Shown piece after piece: positions 57,380-64,000 of a DNA stretch of 64,000 nucleotides. The notes beneath the pieces were generated by a model. The model had not been told where the DNA came from. It was given only the letters and a program-made list of their open reading frames with translations, and did no database searches. The number at the start of each line of letters is the position of its first letter. Position 1 is the stretch's first letter. Position numbers and translations under genes: made by a program. Source of the stretch: Crotalaria pallida (Eukaryota; Streptophyta; Magnoliopsida; Fabales; Fabaceae); contig CM075654.1 of the NCBI GenBank assembly GCA_037953625.1, positions 23,801,501-23,865,500 of the forward strand. The letters are read 5' to 3'.

Positions 57380-57556
57380 CTCGCCTAGGCGCATGAGCCA
57401 CTCGCCCAGGCGAGTTCACTATTCATTTGAGCTCAAATCCAGTGAAAAACTCGCCCAGGCGAGAAATAGGCTCGCCCAGGCGAGTCCCTGATTTTCAGCA
57501 GCACGTGTTCAGATGCCAAAACCCGCCCAGGCGAGAAATAGGCTCGCCCAGGCGAG
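57380..57556. repeat. Six CTCGCCCAGGCGAG palindromes in solo LTR S
   Basis: Near 57380 (variant with CCTAGG centre), 57401, 57450, 57471, 57523 (one base short) and 57543. Each is a six-base inverted repeat with a two-base centre. They lie upstream of the presumed leader of the LTR, i.e. in U3. Confidence 0.85.
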
Positions 57557-58234
57557 CGACGCAGACGAGATTGAATCTGGTGCGTCCAATTAGAACTTGG
57601 GGGCCAAGTTGTGGCCTCTTGGCCACATGATTTTGCTTTTCTTGGGCATGAACAAACACCCAACAACAAGAACACCACTCACTCGTCACATTCCATCATC
57701 AACATCATCTCTTCACCCATTTTCTCTCCATCTCCAACACACTCCCACCACAAATCCACCATAAACACTTGATCTTGGGCACCCCAAACCCAAAATCAAA
57801 CACACCCACCAAGTCTTGCACCATGGAAGTTGGATGAGAGCTCATTCCTCCCTTCTCCCTTGATTCACGAATTACTCCCTCCTTCCATTCTTCTTGGTTT
57901 TCAATTTCCACCATTGTTGGGGACTTTGTTTCATGCCTCCAATCAAAACCAAGTCAAGGGCAAGGAACTCACATACCAAGGATCAAGAAGCTAGAGCTTG
58001 AATTCATCATCACCTCTTAAGAAGGTAAGAGGGTTTGTATTACCTTAGCTTAGGAAGTAGATTCTCTTTAGTTATAGTGATGGCTAGGGGTAGAGAGGGA
58101 GTATAGCATGAAACCTTAGGGTATTTGACAATAAAAATCAAGGAAATAATTGATGGAGAATAGAAAGAGTAATTAGTGTAATTTGTGAGAACAAAGGTAT
58201 AAACGAAAATGGATAGGAAGGGAATAGTGGACAA

Positions 58235-58260
58235 GTATATATATATATATATATATATAA
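58235..58260. repeat. (AT)n microsatellite
   Basis: About 12 TA units inside solo LTR S. Confidence 0.9.
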
Positions 58261-58818
58261 TTTGAGAGTAATGAGAATAACTGGTTGGCAAATCATAAGG
58301 AAAATAATAAAGGAAATTAAGAGTGGATAATGGAGCGAAAATAATTAGAGACTCGGGATAAGCTTGAAAAGATTTGGAGATGGTGAAAGGAGTGAAACAT
58401 TATGTTGATGGGATAACCATGAGATAGGTAAATAAAAGGGAAAGTAATGATGGATTGGTTTTAATTCAGAAAGATGACGGATAAAATGTATGGAGAGTAT
58501 AGAAGAATGTATGTTAAGAAGAATCGATAAATGAATACTAAAGTAAAATGTTGATTTAATGCTAAGTAAATAATGTGAGTGATAAATGTGTAAACAAAGG
58601 GAATTAATAACACAAAAGGGCATTTATGGCTAAAACGGACTTCGAGTGCTAAAATGTGCAAATGAAATGGAATGGAAATCATATAGGGAATGAGTTAAAA
58701 GCGAGTGAATACTTGAACAATGAAATTATATGGTTAATGTGAGAAGAACCCACCTATTGAGGTGTGGATATAGGAATGTGAAAGGGTGAATTTATGATGT
58801 GAATAATGATTTATATAC

Positions 58819-59610
58819 GAATGACCCTCCCAAAGGGAGTGAGAATACGATAATGTTTATGAATGACCCTTCCTATGGAAGTGGAAATATGTATAATCTA
58901 TATGGACCCTCCCCAAGTGGAGTGTGGAATTATAATGGACCCTCCTTAACGGAGCGTGTATAAATATAATGGACCCTCCTTAACGGAGCGTGTATAAATA
59001 TAATGGACCTTCCTTAACGGAGCGTTTATATAATGGACCCTCCATAGCGGAGCGTGTATATAATGGACCCTCCATAGCGGAGCGTGTATATAATGGACCC
59101 TCCTTAACGGAGCGTGTATATAATGGACCCTCCATAGCGAAGCGTGTATATAATGGACCCTCTTTAACGGAGCGTGTATAAATATAATGGACCCTCCTTA
59201 ACGGAGCGTGTATATAATGGACCCTCCATAGCGGAGCGTGTATATAATGGACCCTCCATAGCGGAGCGTGTATACAATGGACCCTCCATAGCGGAGCGTG
59301 TATAAATATAATGGACCCTCCTTAACGGAGCGTGTATAAATATAATGGACCCTCCATAGCGGAGCGTGTATATGATGGACCCTCCATTACGGAGCGTGAT
59401 TGATGAACCCTCCATGTAGGAGTGGATATGTATATGATTATGGACCCTCCATAGAGGAGTGGATAGATGCATGATATGGACCCTCCCTTCGGGAGCGTGA
59501 TAAGGTATATGATGGACCCGCCTATATGGCGTGAGTGGATGTGATTAGAACCCGCCCTTGTGGTGTGCGAATAAATGGAAATAATAACCCGCCGAAAGGT
59601 GTGCGAATGA
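58819..59610 (+). repeat. Array of about two dozen short hairpins in solo LTR S
   Basis: Most units follow the pattern ATGGACC-CTCC-loop-GGAG-CGTG, 30-38 bp apart, the commonest being CCTCCATAGCGGAGCG and CCTCCTTAACGGAGCG. Units at both edges have other stems that still pair: CTCCC/GGGAG (58827), CTTCC/GGAAG (58869), CTCCC/GGGAG (near 59482), CGCC/GGCG (near 59520), CGCC/GGTG (near 59554 and 59590). Confidence 0.9.
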
Positions 59611-60252
59611 ATGGAAAGTATTAGAAAGACTTGAGAAGCATAGGGAAAGTATGTAACTGAAAACTTAGGGAAATGTTGAGTCGTATAAGAGGAAAGTGAA
59701 GTAGTGTGTGATTGTTTAGTATGGTGTAGGGTAGGTCCTTGGTTTATTACTATGCTTTTGTAGAAGCTATATTTCTAAGTTCTGTGTAATGCTACCCTTC
59801 TTGATATATTTTTACAGGTACCGAAGCGGAGCATGCACTAACCTTGGCCGAGCAGGGACACACTCCACAACGTGGAGTGTGAATATTAGGGGTGTGATAG
59901 TAGGTGGATTCGCAAAGTTAAACTTTGGGTTTTTGATGTAAATAAATATGATGTATTATCTTTTGGGAGATTAAACTATCTTAAAACTTGTTTATTATTA
60001 TTTTGGAAACGATGTACTAGAATGTATTGAACTGACTTGTATTTTGCCTTGTTGGCATACTGCTGGTTATATAACAATGTTAAACAGGTTTTCAAGGCAA
60101 CTCATATTTTTGGAATATCCGTAAAACAAAGGAAACTCTGTCCGATTTGACAGAGATTTTTATAAGTTTAAATGGTTTTAAAAAGAAATTTTCAAGTCAC
60201 TAATTAAATCGGGGTAGTTAGAGTATTAATTAAGATAGGGTGTTACACTCCC

Positions 60253-60267
60253 CACAGACGGCGCCAA
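60253..60267 (-). other. Element G primer-binding site
   Basis: On minus, TTGGCGCCGTCTGTG directly after the 5' LTR, the same as in H. Solo LTR S begins right beyond it. Confidence 0.85.
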
Positions 60268-60901
60268 TGTAGTGTCTTGGAACACTAGATGTCCTTAACC
60301 CTCTAAGTGCTCAAGACTATGGAATCAGGAGCCCTAGAGAGGATCAAGAGTTAATGTGTGACTTATGGTATTTCTGCAGTTCCAGTTGGGAAAAGCAGGT
60401 TCTCCCTAGTCAACGTGTGTGTGAAGAGTGTCAACTTATTGATGAGAGTACGTACCTGAAACCCTAGCTGTAATGAGCTATTTATAGGGTTTGGAGGAGG
60501 CTTATATGGGCCGTCTGGGCCCTGTATCAGGGTTGAGCTGAACCAGGATTCTGTGAGATAATATCGAAGGATTATGCTTAGAATCCGGATAGGATCAGCT
60601 GGAGATCTCATGTCTAGGCTGTTGCGAGAATCCAGGAGAGATTTGCGGAAGGGATAAGAAGCCTCGGTGGGTTTGAACTTATCCGCTGGCCGACGGTATG
60701 TCTCGGCCTAGAATCTCAAGCCTGATGGATTGAGGACCGATGATGAGGCTCGGTTCCATCAAGTCCGAGCCTGGTCCTTTGGGGATGCTCGGAGTCCATG
60801 AGTCCGAGCGAGGGACGTTTATGCTAAGTGAACCAAGGAAAGTGCCCTTAGAAGACTCTTTTGACAAGGCTTAGATCCGTATCAGGTCGGCAGACCCTAT
60901 A
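60268..60901 (-). repeat. Element G, 5' LTR
   Basis: Same length as the left LTR, about 11 substitutions by eye, including the last-but-one base (CTATA against CTACA on plus). TATA box on minus at 60478-60487 (CTATAAATAG). Confidence 0.93.
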
Positions 60902-63475
60902 GTACGTACCAGCTGAAACCACGCCAGTTGGCCAGCAAAACAAAATACAGTATCAATTCATAATTTCTCATTTCACAAAACAATGGCTTCTAGTCCCATT
61001 TGGATTCCCTCTACACCATCTAAGATTTGCTCAAGGGGGCGACGGCTCTATCCCTAGTTGTACGTGCAGTCCTCGCTACGATCAACGCCCAGCAGGTGAC
61101 CTTGATCATTGTAACATCGTCCCGCCTAGGGAAGCGCTCTTAGGCTTCTTCACGTTTCACCGTCCTTGCCCTCCCCTATCGCAATCACCACTTGAAGGGA
61201 TGCCTGACCTCCAAGTATACGGTATCTTTCCTCTCCACTACTTCACTCTCAACGTAGTTAGAAAGGGTTTGGACCTAAAGTCTTTTAAGTCTTTTATATC
61301 TTTTCTTAATCCTAAGTTTTGGTCAACCCATTTTAAGCCTCGCTTCTAACGGGCCTCGACCTCTAAGGGTAACAGCAAACACCTCCATACAGTACAGTGG
61401 ATTCCACAAGACATGAAACCACAGCAAAATCATTCACGTGGCCAATCACTTAAGGGGATATAATAAAGTCATTGTGCCGCTTGCACCATCACTGTATACT
61501 AACAACGATCATCAAATTTCCACCAGATTCAAGGAATCATTTCTCATAATTTTCTTTTCACAGTAATACTTCCAAATATTTCAAGTCCTTTTCATAGGAA
61601 CAACAATTATACATTGAGCATCCTTCCATAGGATAAATCATTATCTCCAAAAATAATCCCAACAAATTTGTTATCTCATCACTTATCATTTTATCATTTC
61701 CAAAATCATTAAGGCAATATTCCATATACAACTTCAGGATATACAACATGATATAACAATTATTAACCGACATACGAATAATATTGAGGAATCGTATTTT
61801 TCGTAAGGACGGCGGAACACACATACATTTGTCGTCTTACTACTCAACCTATAGATTCCTAGTTCCGACCTTTGAGATGATACGGAACGCCCTAATGCTA
61901 CCTCAGTGCCATTATGTCTTAGGAAGGTTGCTCTCTCACCTGAGCTCCACGCTTACTCTGTTTTCAACCTTTGCGTTCACAGCTCCAGCAGCTCGTTCAC
62001 TTTTAATTCCTTTTATTTCTTTAAATGATGAACGACATACAATCAATATCAAGCAAGTACCTTATACTATCTATTCACTAATGTAAGGACTAAACCCGAA
62101 GTACCAAAGTGCCTTAAAACAGAAATCCCTTTTTAAAACAGAAACCCTTTTTAAGGCAATAGATAACTTAAAACAATTCCTTTTAGAAATCAAGAAATTC
62201 TTTTTACAAAGCATAACTTACAAATCACTCCAATACTCGAAAACCTTTAAGAATACATTTTTATTTCCATGAAAACCACACTATAAAGCTTATATAACAA
62301 CTACCACCTTCACACGCTTATACATAAACAAACACTCAAACATATTTTTACATTTTGACTAACCTAGATGTCCTAATTCTTATAATACTTCAAAAGACAA
62401 TTCAAACTTTATAAAAGTCATGCATGAATTATTTTAGTCCTTATAGTTACACCTAAATTACTTAGAGATAGAAAAGCATTTATCAATATACAAACTCTTT
62501 TATACCAGAAAAATTATCAACATGATACTCATACCCCAATATATACACACACGCACATTAATTCAAAATCATTTTTAGAATTACTTAAATCAATTTATCA
62601 AAGTTGTACAGTACTCACATACAAACTTTAAACTCATTTTTCTCTTAAACTATAACTCTAAAAATTAATCTACTTTTTCCTATACATCACATACAAGTCC
62701 TATTATCTACTTGACATATAAATATTATATATTCACATCCAAAACAATTCTGGACAGCAAGGAAAAATAGAGTAGCTTTAATTCAAAATTACCCTAAAAA
62801 GCATCTTTTTCAATTTATTACTAAAGGATACATACACTAAGGTCTAAAAGTAAGGTTAAACTAAATAAAATAATATTTTTACTTTATAAAACAATTCTGG
62901 ACAGTAGCCTAATTACTTTAATAAAAATCATTCTTCCATTTTTTTACAAGCACAAACAACATTTCCTTTAAACACATATACAACCTTTCTTATACGTATT
63001 CTAAAATTACTTTTAAAAATCTACTTTTTAATCCTAAATACTTATACTACAAGATTAGCATGAAATTTAAATTTTTAATCATTCAAGAACAAGTCATAAC
63101 ATCAATGCCACACATTTCACATTTTTGGACAGCATGCATACTCAAACTTAAAAATTCATTTTCTCTTAAACAGAGAGTTGAAAACACATGCCGTTTTTTC
63201 CTAAATTCTTATTACAACTTCTACTACAATAAAATGACTAAAATTAAACTAAATAAAATGATTGCATCTGCTGTACAGCCACTGAAAAAGTTGCATTAAT
63301 TCAAGAAGTTCAAGTAAAACAATCCAAAACAATTATACACAATTCCTACTTATGCCAAAGACTTTAAAACACTATTATTTCAAATAAAACATTACTTTTT
63401 CATACATTCTAAATTCTGGACAGCAACTTAATATTTTTATTTAAATTACTTTAATCAATCAAAAATACTCATTTC
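60902..63475 (-). repeat. Element T, 5' LTR, segment beyond G
   Basis: Begins with the second GTACG and then matches 27810-30365 of the left LTR. It is broken off at 63475 by the next LTR; the last 2.9 kb of this LTR should lie beyond the window. Confidence 0.9.
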
Positions 63476-64000
63476 TGTGATGTCCTAGGGCGAGGAGAAC
63501 CTCTAAGGAGGGGAAATCTACCTTAGAGGGGACTCTGCCTAGGGTTTATGTGTGATGTTTGTTGGGAGTCCTCTAGTGGCCAAAGGGGAAGCCAAAGAGA
63601 TACCCTAATCACTGGTGTGTGAGGGTGGCGATTAGGGTAAGAGGACGTACCTTTGCCCCATGTAGTACTGAGCTACTTATAGGGGGGAGCTGGTTGCCCT
63701 AATGGGCCAACTTGGGGCCCAAGTAGGGCCAGCCTGTAATGAGCTAGGAGTGGTGCGCTGTCCTTCCGGATAAGGATGGGGTGCGCTGTCCTTCCGGATA
63801 AGGATGGGGTGAGCTGTCCTTGCGGATAAGGCTGGGGTGAGCTGTCCTTGCGGATAAGGCTGGGGGACGTCATCACGTCCTTGGTGTCGGAATCTTTGGG
63901 GTGATGTCGGACCTGGGAAGACGTACGGAGATCGGACCTGAGCAGAGGCATGAGGTCGGCCTGTATCTGGCGCTTGTTCGGCCGTTGAGCCCTGAGCTCG
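63476..64000 (-). repeat. Element E: partial Tat-type LTR at the window edge
   Basis: Starts TGTGATGTCCTAGGG on plus, the reverse of the LTR end of H (GTCTAGGACATCACA). It shares with that LTR a reversed TATA box (63673-63683), ACTAGAGGA-type text and four copies (63754-63863) of the repeat that H has three times. So it is a diverged relative of H in minus orientation, inserted in T's LTR. Confidence 0.8.
63754..63863 (-). repeat. Four tandem repeats in the LTR of E
   Basis: Units of about 27 bp with GCTGTCCTT.CGGATAAGG.TGGGGT. They correspond to the 25-bp triple repeat of H, here as two pairs (CCTTCC and CCTTGC variants), suggesting recent expansion by doubling. Confidence 0.85.

Larger units (their letters stand above)
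57019..60247 (+). mobile_element. Solo LTR S, 3,229 bp, chromovirus-like
   Basis: TGTAACATCCC...AGGGTGTTACA with a perfect CTCCC duplication (57014-57018 and 60248-60252), lying between the primer site and gag of G. There is no internal region, so it is a solo LTR left by LTR-LTR recombination. Inside: CTCGCCCAGGCGAG palindromes (57380-57556), a leader with a donor-like AAGGTAAGAG (about 58022), an AT microsatellite, and a long hairpin array (58819-59610). Its end resembles 2692-3166. Confidence 0.88.
36392..60901 (-). mobile_element. Element G: Tat-lineage Ty3/gypsy, 24.5 kb with nested C and S
   Basis: The ends are 634-bp LTRs (36392-37025 and 60268-60901) flanked by GTACG. The primer site TTGGCGCCGTCTGTG lies next to the right LTR on minus and the polypurine tract next to the left. 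Order on minus: gag, protease, RT, RNase H, archaeal-like RNase H, integrase, then a 3' region with a plus-strand (antisense) gene. The extra RNase H is diagnostic for Tat. Without copia C (10.4 kb) and solo LTR S (3.2 kb) it would be about 10.9 kb. LTRs differ at about 11 positions by eye (1.7%). Coding capacity is lost through stops, a frameshift, copia C and an integrase D-to-N change. Confidence 0.93.
26782..63475 (-). mobile_element. Element T: deletion derivative with 6.5-kb LTRs (split by G; right end cut by E)
   Basis: On minus, the 5' LTR is the right copy (35371-36391 plus 60902-63475, then interrupted again), followed by a TGGTATCAGAGC primer site (35354-35365), 2.1 kb of interior with only a gag remnant, a TAAGTTGGGGAGGAT polypurine tract (33278-33292), and the 3' LTR (26782-33277). 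LTR ends are TGTGAGACCC...GGGGTGTTACA on minus. The tRNA-Met-type primer site, the LTR ends and the CCHC gag suggest a Tekay/Del-like chromovirus. Protease, RT and integrase are gone. The right terminus lies beyond the window. Confidence 0.8.

Noticed and set aside
58819..59610. CRISPR-like look of a regular short-repeat array
   Set aside because: Eukaryotic context, units are themselves the repeat with no unique spacers, and the array lies inside an LTR.

Overview
The window is plant nuclear DNA: AT-rich, with a spliced plant gene and a dense, multiply nested block of LTR retrotransposons (Tat-lineage and chromovirus-like Ty3/gypsy, SIRE/Maximus-like Ty1/copia) and a LINE fragment. A eudicot is clear; a legume is my best guess from the look of the element families, but that is weak inference. 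No CRISPR array and no convincing RNA gene was seen.

Layout. 1-3166: overlapping LTR pieces. 4456-8725 (minus): the only recognisable cellular gene, a three-exon PWWP-domain gene of the PWO/PEAT type, with a CT-rich 5' leader to about 9.3 kb. 9647-10830: a dead LINE reverse transcriptase. 10831-20260: a chromovirus-like LTR fragment split by element H (11024-19658), a Tat-lineage element with 574-bp LTRs, ATTTT target duplication, an open gag-protease ORF, no reverse transcriptase, and a spliced antisense gene. 20261-24572: another LTR, itself split by the 3' end of a SIRE-like copia. 24573-26781: LTR debris ending in a SIRE-like LTR fragment (B). 26782 to beyond the window: element T, a deletion derivative with 6.5-kb LTRs and only 2.1 kb of interior. 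T's 5' LTR is split by element G (36392-60901), a Tat element with 634-bp LTRs and GTACG target duplication. The uninterrupted T LTR supplies G's empty target site. G's integrase is split by a 10.4-kb SIRE-like copia C (41371-51774, TGTAT duplication), and its leader by a 3.2-kb solo LTR S (57019-60247, CTCCC duplication). A further Tat-type LTR (E) enters T's LTR at 63476 and runs off the window.

How it fits together. The order of insertion can be read directly: B, then T, then G, then C and S. By-eye LTR differences (H about 8/574, G about 11/634, C about 10/1491) mean all three arrived recently, C last. C has an intact pol and lacks only a continuous gag; G's coding region has several stops, a frameshift and an integrase D-to-N change; H and T are non-autonomous.

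Signals beyond ordinary annotation: (1) hairpin arrays with compensatory stem changes in three different chromovirus-like LTRs; (2) a different repeated palindrome in each of several LTR families; (3) an antisense gene with a matching phase-1 intron and a shared C-terminal motif in two diverged Tat elements, one of which has lost pol but kept it; (4) a duplicated polypurine tract in H.
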